This document shows, piece by piece, positions 7,478-14,748 of a stretch of DNA of 64,000 bases. The position numbers were made by a program, and so were the translations under genes. The notes beneath the pieces are model-generated. The model made no database searches, was not told the DNA's origin, and saw only the letters and a program-made list of their open reading frames with translations. How positions within the stretch are numbered: position 1 is the first letter of the stretch; every line of letters starts with the position of its first letter. The DNA comes from Bradyrhizobium sp. SSBR45G. Its GTDB lineage: Bacteria > Pseudomonadota > Alphaproteobacteria > Rhizobiales > Xanthobacteraceae. The DNA is taken from NCBI RefSeq assembly GCF_030159255.1, contig NZ_BSCT01000022.1, positions 62,001 through 126,000 on the forward strand, written 5' to 3'.

Positions 7478-7548
7478 GCCCGGCGGCCGCGGCCTACCGG
7501 GCTCGAGGCCGTAGAGACGCCACGTCGGCGTCGAGGAGGAGACTACGA
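7478..7548 (+). ncRNA. Structured leader, copy A (two hairpins before a start codon)
   Basis: Two stems lie between genes: GCCCGG (7478-7483) pairs with CCGGGC (7497-7502), and GACGCC (7516-7521) pairs with GGCGTC (7527-7532) just upstream of the GAGGAGGAG ribosome site. A similar arrangement precedes the 7906 gene. The first stem also holds a 12-codon open frame starting ATG CCC GGC. It could be a translational control leader, an RNA-processing site or a duplicated gene junction. Confidence 0.45.
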
Positions 7549-7815
7549 ATGCCGGTACTGAAGAAGATCACCGAAACCGTCGACGGCGAGGAGTTGACGA
7601 TGGAAGAGCAGGTCTACGTCGTCACGGTCGAGAACGGTGGACAGCGCTACTGGCTGCGCGGAACGACGTTCGCCTTCACCATCGAGCGCGCCGATGGATT
7701 CGAGAACATCGAAGCCGCCGCGCAAGCCCTCCAGAAGGCTTCGAAGTACATCAAGCCTGCGATGAGTAAGAAGTGCGTCATCGTTCCGTACGGCGGCGAT
7801 CTCGTCGCGGCCTGA
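7549..7815 (+). CDS. Hypothetical protein (88 aa)
   Basis: The ATG follows GAGGAGGAG by about 6 bases. The protein begins MPVLKKITETVDGEELTMEEQ and has a beta-strand-like YVVTVENGGQRYWLRGTTFAF, then an amphipathic helix (FENIEAAAQALQKASKYI). I recognise no family and see no secretion or membrane signal. It is the middle gene of the right operon and is preceded by structured leader copy A. Confidence 0.6.
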   Translation: MPVLKKITETVDGEELTMEEQVYVVTVENGGQRYWLRGTTFAFTIERADGFENIEAAAQALQKASKYIKPAMSKKCVIVPYGGDLVAA

Positions 7816-7836
7816 TCGCAATGACATCGACCTCAT

Positions 7837-7905
7837 GCCCGGCGCCAACGACGGCTACCGGGCTTGAGGGCGTGAGAGCGCCATGGTGGCGCCGAGGAGA
7901 TGCAG
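7837..7905 (+). ncRNA. Structured leader, copy B
   Basis: Same design as copy A: GCCCGG (7837-7842) with CCGGGC (7858-7863), then GCGCC (7878-7882) with GGCGC (7888-7892), then GAGGAG (7894-7899) and the start codon. The first stem again opens a short frame beginning ATG CCC GGC (10 codons). Stems are conserved while loops differ, which favours structure over simple recent copying. Confidence 0.45.
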
Positions 7906-8340
7906 ATGTCCGATGCCATTCCGATTCAACTCATACACAACGACGTCCTCGTTGGGCGTTTCGAATCGGCGCTCGTTCACGGAACTCTGGACGACTTCGA
8001 GCCGGTCCGCGTCGAGCTTTCCAGGCGCATGCAGGATGCGCTCAACATCAAGGAAGAGGCGTCCCGTCTGCTGGCGCAGGCGAACGCCGACATCGCAGAG
8101 CTCGGCGCTGCGTCCGACAAGGCCGAGTCGCTCGGCGCCATGGTGAAGATGGCGAAGGACGATTACCAGATCGATTTCGACGACATTATTCATCACGCCA
8201 TCTCGACGCTGGGCATGGTATCGACGTCGGACGGCTGCCGCGCCATCCTGCGCAGGCACATCGAGATCGTGTTGGAATGCAACGCGTCTCCCGACGCGTT
8301 CTGCTCGATACCGAGCTACGCAACGGGAGAGACGGCCTGA
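7906..8340 (+). CDS. Hypothetical protein (144 aa)
   Basis: The ATG at 7906 is chosen over 7900 because GAGGAG ends at 7899, leaving proper spacing only to 7906. The protein starts MSDAIPIQLIHNDVLVGRFESAL and continues into a helical region (EEASRLLAQANADIAELG) that may form a coiled coil, ending with a Cys-containing tail. I recognise no family. The stop overlaps the next ATG at 8340. Confidence 0.6.
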   Translation: MSDAIPIQLIHNDVLVGRFESALVHGTLDDFEPVRVELSRRMQDALNIKEEASRLLAQANADIAELGAASDKAESLGAMVKMAKDDYQIDFDDIIHHAISTLGMVSTSDGCRAILRRHIEIVLECNASPDAFCSIPSYATGETA

Positions 8341-8621
8341 TGTCCGATAGGAAGCTGTCATCGCGCTCCGCGCGCGTCGTCGCCGCCGGAGAAGCTCTCG
8401 CCGGCGAGCGCTGGCAGAGCGCTCTGGCAAGAGCGTCCGGCGTCAAGCAGCAGTTGTTGGCGATGATCGCAAGCGGCGAACGCGAGCCGACCGACGACGT
8501 CTATCGAAAGGTGGCCGCCGGTCTGAAGAAGGAGGCCGTACGTCTCGCTAGGACGTCCGGAAGGGTTCACGACATGGCCGATCGCATGCTGAGCGAATTG
8601 GGCGAACTGGAGGAGGATTGA
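8340..8621 (+). CDS. Small XRE/Cro-like helix-turn-helix protein (93 aa)
   Basis: Residues of about 24-62 (QSALARASGVKQQLLAMIASGEREPTDDVYRKVA when read in parts) have the pattern of a Cro/XRE-type helix-turn-helix: a short helix, ASGVK turn, recognition helix, then the S-G-x-R/E-x-P-T loop. Such proteins bind operators, and this one could bind the inverted repeats upstream of 7208. Its ATG overlaps the previous stop. The match is by pattern only and the flanking residues are unfamiliar. Confidence 0.55.
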   Translation: MSDRKLSSRSARVVAAGEALAGERWQSALARASGVKQQLLAMIASGEREPTDDVYRKVAAGLKKEAVRLARTSGRVHDMADRMLSELGELEED

Positions 8622-8622
8622 T

Positions 8623-8901
8623 ATGACCGAGTCGGTGTTAGATAGAATGAAACGCGATGTTATCGGCGCGGTCCGAGCAGTCGTATTTGATGTCCGCAAC
8701 GCGGCGTACAGCGAGCGCGGTACGCCGCGGCGCATACCTGCTGAATTCTATCCGGCCGGCTGGGAGCCGGGAGAGGCATGCCGCGAGGGCCGCCCGGACA
8801 TCGCCGAGCGCGCTGCCTCGCACGCGGCGGATATCGATATCCCTGTATGGCGATATGAGCCTAACGAAGCCGCACTTGCGCCAGTCGTGTCTAGGGACTA
8901 A
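8623..8901 (+). CDS. Hypothetical protein (92 aa)
   Basis: GGAGGA lies 7-8 bases before the ATG. The start MTESVLDRMKRDVIGAVRAVV is an amphipathic helix; the rest is acidic and Pro/Glu-rich (EFYPAGWEPGEACREGRPD). I recognise no family. A leftward frame covering the same DNA (8638-8913) has no ribosome site and is rejected. It is the last gene before the terminator next to the integrase 3' end. Confidence 0.5.
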   Translation: MTESVLDRMKRDVIGAVRAVVFDVRNAAYSERGTPRRIPAEFYPAGWEPGEACREGRPDIAERAASHAADIDIPVWRYEPNEAALAPVVSRD

Positions 8902-8912
8902 CTTAGTGATCA

Positions 8913-8988
8913 CCGCGTTCGCGCGGGGCAGCCGTCCGGAATCAAGATCAAGGTCGTAGACGCTTCCATAGTCTCCGCGTCCGCGCGG
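8913..8988. repeat. Two similar GC hairpins
   Basis: CCGCG-TTCG-CGCGG at 8913-8926 and CCGCG-TCCG-CGCGG at 8975-8988, 62 bases apart. They lie between the last rightward gene and the integrase stop, and may help end transcription or protect RNA 3' ends. Confidence 0.5.
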
Positions 8989-8989
8989 G

Positions 8990-10498
8990 TTAAGCGACCC
9001 CGGCCCTCAGGTCGGGGTCTCGCTTTTTAGGCCGCGACTTCGGCTTGCGCGGTCCCTCGGTGGGCGTCGGCAGCGTGCCGCCTTGACGCAGGAACGACTC
9101 CACCAGGGCCTCTGACCAAGCACGCATGCCGGCCGCCTTTTCCCTCATGCGCTGGCTGACCAGATAGAATTGTCTTGTCGTCCGGGCGGCCTCCTCGCCG
9201 TCCTGCTTCATCTTGTGAGAGAGCACTAGCGACGACGCGGCGCCGTTGACCTTGTCCTCGATGTAGTCGCCGACGGGCGACCGCACCAGGTGTGGGTTGA
9301 ACAGCGGTAGACCGTCGAGGGCGCCAGCCGCACGCATGCGCTGTAGATGGCGGTTGATGCTGTTGGGGTAAACGTGAACATCGTCGTTGTCGGCGTCGCG
9401 TCCGAAGCGCCGTGTCGACGCGAACACGTAAGCGGACGGCCAATCTCCATGCTGGTTTGCGACAAGCTGCGTATAGTCGGCGATCGAGCCCGCCGCGATC
9501 GACGTAACCACCGGGGGCAACGGCAGCCAGAATTCGCTTTTCGCCTTCATCTCTGCCGCTGACCAAGTTGCGCGTCCCCAGCCCTCCTCGCCGAAAGGAT
9601 CGATGTCCATGAAGCCGTCGCGGCGCAGCTGCACGGTGCTGGCGCGCCTGTTCGCGGTGAAGCAGATCCACCAGAGGCCCCACCGGATCCCAGGGCTGAC
9701 CTTGTGCTCCGCGCCGCGCTCGGCATGCTCCGCGCAGTAGGCTTCGTGCCGGATGAGGGTAGCCGCGACAGCCTCAGTCGTCAGGTCCGCCTTATTCTGG
9801 CGGTGCTGCGCGCGGCGCGTCTCGATCTCCCGCATCGTGGCCGGATCCGGGTCGCCGGCGCTCAGGCGATCCCACCAGCGGTCGACGCCCTCGGTGAGCC
9901 CGCTCTCGTCGGGATGCTTGTCGGCGGCCCAGCCGAGGGCGGCTTTGATATAGGCGACGCACTTCTGTCGCTGCCGGTAAGACGTGACGCCGTCGCGGGC
10001 CTCGTTGAGGAGGGGGCGGCTCAGGTCGGTGACGAGCTTGGCTCCGAGTACTTGATAGGATGCCTGCGCGAAGGCCAGCCGGACGTCGTCATTGGTCGCG
10101 TCGGACGGAGGCTTTAGCTCGTTGTTGATCCACCGTGGCTGCGCCAGCATCCGCATATAGCCCAGGCAGACCCGGCCGAGCGTCCAGGCGACGGGCTCGT
10201 CGTCGGCAGGGGCGTCCTCTTGCGGGTCCGCGTACCGCATCTCTGCGTAGAGCTCGGCGGCGCGCTTGCGCGCGTCCGAGATCGACAGGAACTCGGGGTG
10301 GCGCTCCCGGAGGTCGCCAAGGACGCGCATGGTCCGCATCGCCCGCAACGTCCATTTGGCGCTCCCGCCTCGCACGCGGACGGTCAGATAGCGCACCTGC
10401 GTGTCGGCGAAGACGTGCACGCCTTCGGCCTTGGCGGCAGCCAGGCCGAGGGCCTCCTGGACGATCTTTCGGGTGATCTCGACGCGCTGAAACGGCAT
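8990..10498 (-). CDS. Tyrosine-type site-specific integrase (502 aa)
   Basis: This enzyme would insert and excise the element at the adjacent tRNA site. Catalytic residues fit the tyrosine recombinase layout: Arg in ANRRAST (about 284-285), HLVR (His403, Arg406), a His in LSHK (428) and the nucleophile Tyr445 in RQFYLVSQR. The long N-terminal part carries core-binding helices. The ATG at 10498 is preferred over that at 10531: GAGAGAA precedes it, and the upstream ATG lies inside an inverted repeat that looks like promoter or operator DNA. Its start faces the attR fragment about 150 bases away. Confidence 0.88.
   Translation of the reverse strand: MPFQRVEITRKIVQEALGLAAAKAEGVHVFADTQVRYLTVRVRGGSAKWTLRAMRTMRVLGDLRERHPEFLSISDARKRAAELYAEMRYADPQEDAPADDEPVAWTLGRVCLGYMRMLAQPRWINNELKPPSDATNDDVRLAFAQASYQVLGAKLVTDLSRPLLNEARDGVTSYRQRQKCVAYIKAALGWAADKHPDESGLTEGVDRWWDRLSAGDPDPATMREIETRRAQHRQNKADLTTEAVAATLIRHEAYCAEHAERGAEHKVSPGIRWGLWWICFTANRRASTVQLRRDGFMDIDPFGEEGWGRATWSAAEMKAKSEFWLPLPPVVTSIAAGSIADYTQLVANQHGDWPSAYVFASTRRFGRDADNDDVHVYPNSINRHLQRMRAAGALDGLPLFNPHLVRSPVGDYIEDKVNGAASSLVLSHKMKQDGEEAARTTRQFYLVSQRMREKAAGMRAWSEALVESFLRQGGTLPTPTEGPRKPKSRPKKRDPDLRAGVA
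8993..9028 (+). terminator. Rho-independent terminator overlapping the integrase 3' end
   Basis: AGCGACCCCG pairs with CGGGGTCTCGCT (2-base bulge) and is followed by TTTTT on the + strand. It ends the rightward operon inside the last codons of the convergent integrase. Confidence 0.7.
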
Positions 10499-10512
10499 GC
10501 TTTCTCTCGCGA

Positions 10513-10530
10513 TGTACACACTTTTGTACA
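10513..10530. promoter_or_regulatory. TGTACA pair upstream of the integrase
   Basis: Two TGTACA palindromes separated by 6 bases, also readable as TGTAC-N8-GTACA. It sits just upstream of the integrase ATG at 10498, where an operator controlling integration would be expected. Confidence 0.5.
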
Positions 10531-10641
10531 CTCACGATGACATGGATTTCGGCGGCGCAAAGGGGGCGAGGATCGATTCCGACCAATTTCCCCGCGAAAA
10601 CGGCATAAAGTTAACTGGTAAACGCCTGAGCGCGTAGAATA

Positions 10642-10691
10642 TAGGAATCATAATCCTGGGGTCGGGGGTTCGAGTCCCTCTCCCGCTACCA
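10642..10691 (+). other. attR: 3' half of tRNA-Met(CAT)
   Basis: A complete anticodon arm with CAT at 10649-10651, a five-base variable loop, a T arm with TTCGAGT, the 3' acceptor strand TCCCGCT (10681-10687) and ACCA. No 5' half fits: the required acceptor strand AGCGGGA and a D arm at correct spacing are missing. This is the signature of a tRNA 3' end duplicated by integration. Elongator tRNA-Met is favoured by the loop ATCATAA and the T arm; tRNA-Ile(CAT) is the alternative. Confidence 0.8.
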
Positions 10692-10908
10692 AAAATTTTC
10701 AGCGCCTTGGAGTTCGTGGCGGCATATAACGGCGGCGCAGGGCTGCCATCGGCGGTGCGCTCCACGATTGATCTCGGCTACCTCGTTTCATCTCCGTGTC
10801 GTCGGAGTCTTCCGGAAAAGTCCTGGACTGTCCGCGTCCGGATCGATCTGGTCGAGCGGCCACCCCGATCTGACAGTTCGCCGCGATCGGCATCCGGATC
10901 GAGGTCGG

Positions 10909-11430
10909 TCACGCGAACAGCTGGTCGATGTCGTCCTGCGAAATCGCCACGCCCGGCCGCTTCGGGCCCTCCAACAAGTCTGGGGCGCTTGGGGCGGCAG
11001 TCAGCTCGGCGGCTAGCCGCGCCAGCTCCTCTTTTCCCCAGATGCGGACGAGCTTGTTGATGTGGTCTTCCATGAACTGCAGCGACTTGACGACGCGCGT
11101 GATCCGCTGCCCCGTGAGATCCTGAAACGCGCAAGCCTCGAACACCTTGTTGGTGCTATCGACGATCTCGTCGCATGCCGCTGCGGTAGCCGGGTCTTTG
11201 ACTCGCTGCAACTTCGCGACGCTGGTGCCGATCGCCTCCATGCTTTCGAGGATCGCGTTCCCGGCCGCTTCCGTATTCTCGACGATCGCGTCGAGAGTAT
11301 CGGTCATCGTTGCGAAACTGCCCTTGCCGTCGCCTTGAAGAGCGGCCAGTTCCCGCCGCATGCTGCTGATCTGGCCGAACATCTCGACCAGGTACGTTTT
11401 CAGCAATCTCTCTTCTTCCGGGGCAATCAT
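10909..11430 (-). CDS. cheZ: Chemotaxis phosphatase CheZ, alphaproteobacterial type
   Basis: CheZ removes the phosphate from CheY-P and so resets the flagellar switch. The 173-residue protein is a long helical hairpin with the family core CAFQDLTGQRI; Asp104 and Gln108 correspond to the catalytic Asp and Gln of enterobacterial CheZ. The C terminus SQDDIDQLFA (about 164-173) fits the short CheY-binding helix. It is somewhat shorter than the enterobacterial form, as usual in alphaproteobacteria. GGAG lies about 7 bases before the ATG. It stands alone, with no other che gene nearby, and its upstream region carries a direct repeat. Confidence 0.9.
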   Translation of the reverse strand: MIAPEEERLLKTYLVEMFGQISSMRRELAALQGDGKGSFATMTDTLDAIVENTEAAGNAILESMEAIGTSVAKLQRVKDPATAAACDEIVDSTNKVFEACAFQDLTGQRITRVVKSLQFMEDHINKLVRIWGKEELARLAAELTAAPSAPDLLEGPKRPGVAISQDDIDQLFA

Positions 11431-11448
11431 CAGAAATCTCCGACTTTC

Positions 11449-11499
11449 AACGTTTCCTTATTAAGGGCTTCACGATAACGTTTCCTTATCATGGGCTTC
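11449..11499. repeat. 23-bp direct repeat upstream of cheZ
   Basis: Copies at 11449-11471 and 11477-11499 match at 21 of 23 positions with a 28-base period, sharing AACGTTTCCTTAT and GGGCTTC. The position upstream of cheZ suggests a control region with two protein sites. Confidence 0.7.
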
Positions 11500-11915
11500 C
11501 CGATGTAGTTGCAAACCGCGGCCTGCTTGTCTGCAATGACATTTCGGATCTCGATTCGGCGCGGTGACCTGGTCGCGACGCGGCAACCGAGATCGAGCGT
11601 AACCTGGAAACGGTACTGTGGTCAGGGCAGGTGAAGATCAACTGCGTCCCGCTTTCGCTCAGAGCGTGCGTTGATTCACTTCAAAAGTCGTCAATTGGCC
11701 ATTGTAGACCCGACAAGATTGATCTTGTGGTAAAAGGTCTTCTCAGTCCGGTTTAGTCGGACGGGTTAGGCCGAGCTTGTGCGAGGTACGAAGTTCACAT
11801 TGTGTTAACTCTCGTTTGTCTCGCAAGATCTGCAATCGTTCAGCCCGCCCCTTGCACGAGCAGCCGATAGGCCGCTTAACGTCTTCTCGGCTAGGCCTCC
11901 TTTTGATTTTTCAAA

Positions 11916-11937
11916 GTCAGCACGGCCCCGTGCTGAC
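11916..11937 (-). terminator. Strong hairpin, probable terminator for the 12776-12066 gene
   Basis: GTCAGCACGG and CCGTGCTGAC form a perfect 10-base stem with a 2-base loop. On the minus strand it is followed by TTTGAAAAATC, an imperfect T tract, about 130 bases after the leftward stop. Confidence 0.45.
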
Positions 11938-12065
11938 TGAGGAGATTGGGTGGCTAAAGTGCGAGGGACACAAAACGCCTGGCGCACCGCGTTCTTGAAG
12001 CCTCTCCGCGTCGAGACCGCGTGAACTGAGTTGCGGCAGAGGAGATGCGTCGATCGACCGCCGGA

Positions 12066-12776
12066 TCAGGAGCGGCACCACGCCGCCAAGGTCGATGGCG
12101 GGATCACGGCGCTGACGACGCCCACGGTGATGATCGCAAGTCCCACCGTGTTCCGCAGCCATGTCGAGGTCGCCCGGCGGCGCAGGATCGGAAGTCCGAG
12201 ACCGGCTGCCAGCAAGGCGGGAAGCGTGCCGACGCCGAAGCCGCTCATCGCAAGCGCGCCGCCGAGCCAGGAGCCGGACAGCATGGCATAGAAGAGCGCT
12301 GCATAGACCATGGCGCAGGGAAGAAAACCCCAGATCACGCCGCTTACCAGGATGCCCAGTCGGGGAGGGAGATTCGTCGCATGCGCGGCGCGCGTCATCG
12401 TGGAGCTGACGACCGACGCCAGCCGATAGAGACCTGTTGGCATCGGCACCAGATCGAGCATCGACAGTCCGATCCAGGCGAGTGCCGCCGCAGCCGCCCA
12501 GCGCAGGATGGCGTGTCCGATGGCCTGGTCGAACGCGCCGAACACGCTGGATCCGAGAGCGCCGACCGTGGCGCCGGCCAACATGTAGGCGGCGATGCGA
12601 CCTCCATTGATCAGGAGCGCCGTGCTCCAAAGATCCTGTCGCGATCGCGCGGGACCAAGCTCAGCGGCGAAATGCAGGCCCGATGCGATGCCCGAGCACA
12701 TGCCGAAGCAATGCAGGCTCGAGGAGAAGCCAAGCAGCAACCCGGCGATGAACAGCGGCTGGTCGAAATCGAACAT
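12066..12776 (-). CDS. DsbD_2/TauE-like integral membrane protein (236 aa)
   Basis: The protein has about six membrane helices and the N-terminal signature GLLLGFSSSLHCFGMCSG, with Cys in a HCxGMCGG-like motif, plus a second GFLPCAMVY segment. This pattern is known in the cytochrome-biogenesis / DsbD-like transmembrane family (also annotated sulfite exporter TauE/SafE or UreH-like), where paired Cys or His act in electron or metal transfer across the inner membrane. No partner cytochrome oxidase or copper gene is adjacent, so its substrate is open. The family is clear and the specific function is not. Confidence 0.75.
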   Translation of the reverse strand: MFDFDQPLFIAGLLLGFSSSLHCFGMCSGIASGLHFAAELGPARSRQDLWSTALLINGGRIAAYMLAGATVGALGSSVFGAFDQAIGHAILRWAAAAALAWIGLSMLDLVPMPTGLYRLASVVSSTMTRAAHATNLPPRLGILVSGVIWGFLPCAMVYAALFYAMLSGSWLGGALAMSGFGVGTLPALLAAGLGLPILRRRATSTWLRNTVGLAIITVGVVSAVIPPSTLAAWCRS

Positions 12777-12959
12777 CGTCGAAGCATTTCAGCCGATGCC
12801 GCTCCCGAAGTCGTTGCGCTGGGTCAAAAACCTCTGGTTCGTACCCCGTTCAGCGGCCAGGATCCTCGTCAGGGCCGGATTGAAGACTGCGGCAAAGGCC
12901 ATGCTCAAATGCGGAGCGGACATTCCTGAGGTCGTCCGCCGCAGCGTGCAGGGCAGGCA

Positions 12960-14126
12960 TCATGGTGCGGCGATGGCAGCGAGAAAGCCCTGCAGGTCGG
13001 CCCAGAGCTCGCCGGGCTCCTCAAGGCCGACGCTGATGCGGACCAGGGACTCCGACGCGTCCCACGGCCGCACGGTCCGGTCCGCGTCGATGTTCATCGG
13101 AGCGATCAGGCTGCGCGTGCCGCCCCAGGATGCACCGATCGCGAACACGCCAAGCCTGGCCATGGCCGGATAGATCCGCGCCTTGAACTCGGGCTTCACG
13201 ACGATGCTGAACACGGCGCTCGATCCGGCGAAGTCCCGCGCCCACACCTGGTGGCCGGGACAGGACGGCAGCGCCGGATGCAACACGCGGCTGACGACGG
13301 GCGACCCCTGAAGCCTCTCGGCGAATTCTCTGGCGACGCGTCCGGTGTGGGCCATGCGGACGCCCATGGTCTCGATGCCCCTCAGGGCCAGGGCCGCCTC
13401 ATCGGGCGAGACGCCGATGCCGACCATGCCCAGCACGTCCTTGATCGACTTGCGCAAGGCGAGGTCGTTCACGGTGATCGAGCCGAGCAGGAGATCGGAG
13501 TGTCCGCCGACATATTTGGTCAGTGCCTCGACTGCGAAATCGACGCCATGGGTGAGCGGCTTGAACAGCAGCGGGCCGGCCCATGTGTTGTCGCAGCCGG
13601 TCAGCACACCCCTGGCGCGCGCAACCTTGGCAATGGCGGGGACGTCCTGCACCTCCATCGTTCCCGAGCCGGGCGATTCCATCCAGATCAGCCGGGTCTG
13701 TGCGTCGATGAGGTCGGCGATGCCGTCGCCGATCAGGGGATCGTAGACCCCATGATGGATGCCGCGCGGCGCGAGGTAGTCCTCACACAATCTACGCACC
13801 GGCGGATACGCCGTGTCGGGGATCAGGACCTTCTGCCCTGGCAGCAGCACCGCGAGCATCGTCACCGCGACCGCGGCCTGTCCTGACGGGACGAGCACCG
13901 TGCGGACGCCGCGGTGAAGCGCGGTGAGCTGCGCCTCCAGCGTGCGGGTGGTCGGCGTGCCATGCAGGCCGTAGGTGTAACCGTCGAGGCCGCGTTCCGA
14001 ACGCTGCGCGAAGGATTGCGGATCGTCATATACGATCGTCGAGGCGCGGTAGGTCGGCACTGCCAGCGAGGAGAAGCCCTCATCAGGCACGGTGGGGTGC
14101 TGAACGCAGCAGGTCAGATCGTGCAT
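12960..14126 (-). CDS. metC: Cystathionine beta-lyase-like PLP enzyme (388 aa)
   Basis: This is a fold-type I Cys/Met-metabolism PLP enzyme. It would convert cystathionine to homocysteine, pyruvate and ammonia. Visible features are YGLHGTPTTRTLEAQL, the cofactor region SGQAAVAVTMLA, the Asp segment GCDNTWAGPLLFKPL, and the PLP lysine in EALTKYVGGHSDLLLG. The end has RISVGLEEPGELWADL, characteristic of the family. The start at 14126 is chosen because GAGG precedes it at 5-6 bases; an upstream ATG at 14174 overlaps the stop of the ATPase remnant. A related gamma-lyase or gamma-synthase activity is possible. Confidence 0.85.
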   Translation of the reverse strand: MHDLTCCVQHPTVPDEGFSSLAVPTYRASTIVYDDPQSFAQRSERGLDGYTYGLHGTPTTRTLEAQLTALHRGVRTVLVPSGQAAVAVTMLAVLLPGQKVLIPDTAYPPVRRLCEDYLAPRGIHHGVYDPLIGDGIADLIDAQTRLIWMESPGSGTMEVQDVPAIAKVARARGVLTGCDNTWAGPLLFKPLTHGVDFAVEALTKYVGGHSDLLLGSITVNDLALRKSIKDVLGMVGIGVSPDEAALALRGIETMGVRMAHTGRVAREFAERLQGSPVVSRVLHPALPSCPGHQVWARDFAGSSAVFSIVVKPEFKARIYPAMARLGVFAIGASWGGTRSLIAPMNIDADRTVRPWDASESLVRISVGLEEPGELWADLQGFLAAIAAP

Positions 14127-14170
14127 GCAAACCTCATTTCGGATGGCCAGCGGCGATGCGTCCAGCCTGG

Positions 14171-14413
14171 TCATTCTGTTGCGGCGGTCCGCGGCAGGTC
14201 CTCATGGGCTGCGACCGTGATCAGCGGCTTGCCGAGACGCCGGGCCATAGGCTCGATGAAGCGTGTCTTGCCGCAGCCGGTTGGTCGTTTCAGCATGACG
14301 GGCAGCCGTTCGAGATACGCCGCCGTAAAGGTTGCGATTTCCTGGCCGTGCGCCTGGTAGTCGGGCTCCGCGTCGAGTCGATACGAACCGAGCCGATCAG
14401 CACCAAGGATCAT
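14171..14413 (-). pseudogene. CbbQ/NorQ/GpvN-type AAA+ ATPase remnant
   Basis: Only the N-terminal part of this ATPase family is present. It reads EPDYQAHGQEIATFTAAYLERLP, then VMLKRPTGCGKTRFIEPMA and ITVAAHEDLP, after which it ends within about ten unrelated residues. In intact members the Walker A motif reads GPTGCGKT, so the Arg here is also atypical, and roughly 200 further residues (Walker B onward) are missing. CbbQ/NorQ proteins activate Rubisco or nitric oxide reductase with a VWA partner, and none is present. It is a broken relic abutting the metC-like gene. Confidence 0.7.
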
Positions 14414-14748
14414 GAGACGTCTTAGAAACGAAAAATGCAGGCTGGACAAGACGGGAAATCGGCTTCGAGGGCTGCTCCGCCTCGGAACTCCGCGCCAGCA
14501 GTCCGGATGCGGCTCCGTGCCTGGGCAACCTATCGTCGCCGGTGTCGATGATGATGCTCTGCTCGGATGACCGAGCGACGCGGCTCCAGCCTGCGCCCTG
14601 CAGCAACGATGAATCTGTTGCAGCGGGCGGCGCTCGACCGCCGTGGGGGCGGTCGCCGCTGTCGCGCGCTCATCCAAGCAAGATGCGGCGGCCCGGACAC
14701 CCATGATCGCCGAGCGCGACCCGGGGCCGTCAAGCCTGAAGACGTATC
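14414..14748. other. Gap between Tc operon end and ATPase remnant
   Basis: No recognisable gene. An open frame continues leftward across it but resembles nothing. One perfect hairpin, CGACCGCC-GTGGG-GGCGGTCG at 14635-14655, lies just past the last Tc-operon gene without a T tract. It may still mark the operon's end. Confidence 0.5.

Larger units (their letters stand above)
1..10691. mobile_element. Right portion of an integrated prophage-like element
   Basis: The region combines runs of small overlapping hypothetical genes, a restriction-modification pair, an XRE-like small protein and a tyrosine integrase. It ends at a duplicated 3' half of a tRNA gene. Beyond 10.9 kb the genes are ordinary chromosomal ones (cheZ, a metC-like gene). 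No capsid, tail, terminase or conjugation gene is visible, so it could be a prophage flank, a satellite or an integrative island. The left boundary and intact tRNA must lie upstream of the window, because the tRNA fragment points rightward and sits at the right edge. That is the arrangement expected when an element integrates into the 3' end of a tRNA gene. Confidence 0.8.
11431..12065. other. Intergenic region with repeat, palindrome and hairpin
   Basis: About 635 bases without a convincing gene. It holds the 23-bp direct repeat upstream of cheZ, a perfect palindrome ACAAGAT-TG-ATCTTGT at 11713-11728, and a strong hairpin at 11916-11937. A rightward 73-codon frame at 11777-11998 has no ribosome site and no familiar composition. 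Confidence 0.6.

Noticed and set aside
8638..8913. Leftward 91-codon frame opposite the 8623 gene
   Set aside because: No ribosome site, while the rightward gene has a good one and follows the operon direction.
10532..10765. Leftward 77-codon frame with GSGRGTRTPDPRIM
   Set aside because: It is the complement of the tRNA fragment; such peptides are well-known false genes over tRNAs.
11777..11998. Rightward 73-codon frame
   Set aside because: No ribosome site; it overlaps a strong hairpin and looks non-coding.
12777..12959. A 36-codon leftward frame (12850-12960) overlapping the metC-like stop
   Set aside because: No homology and no ribosome site; a single overlap is weak support.
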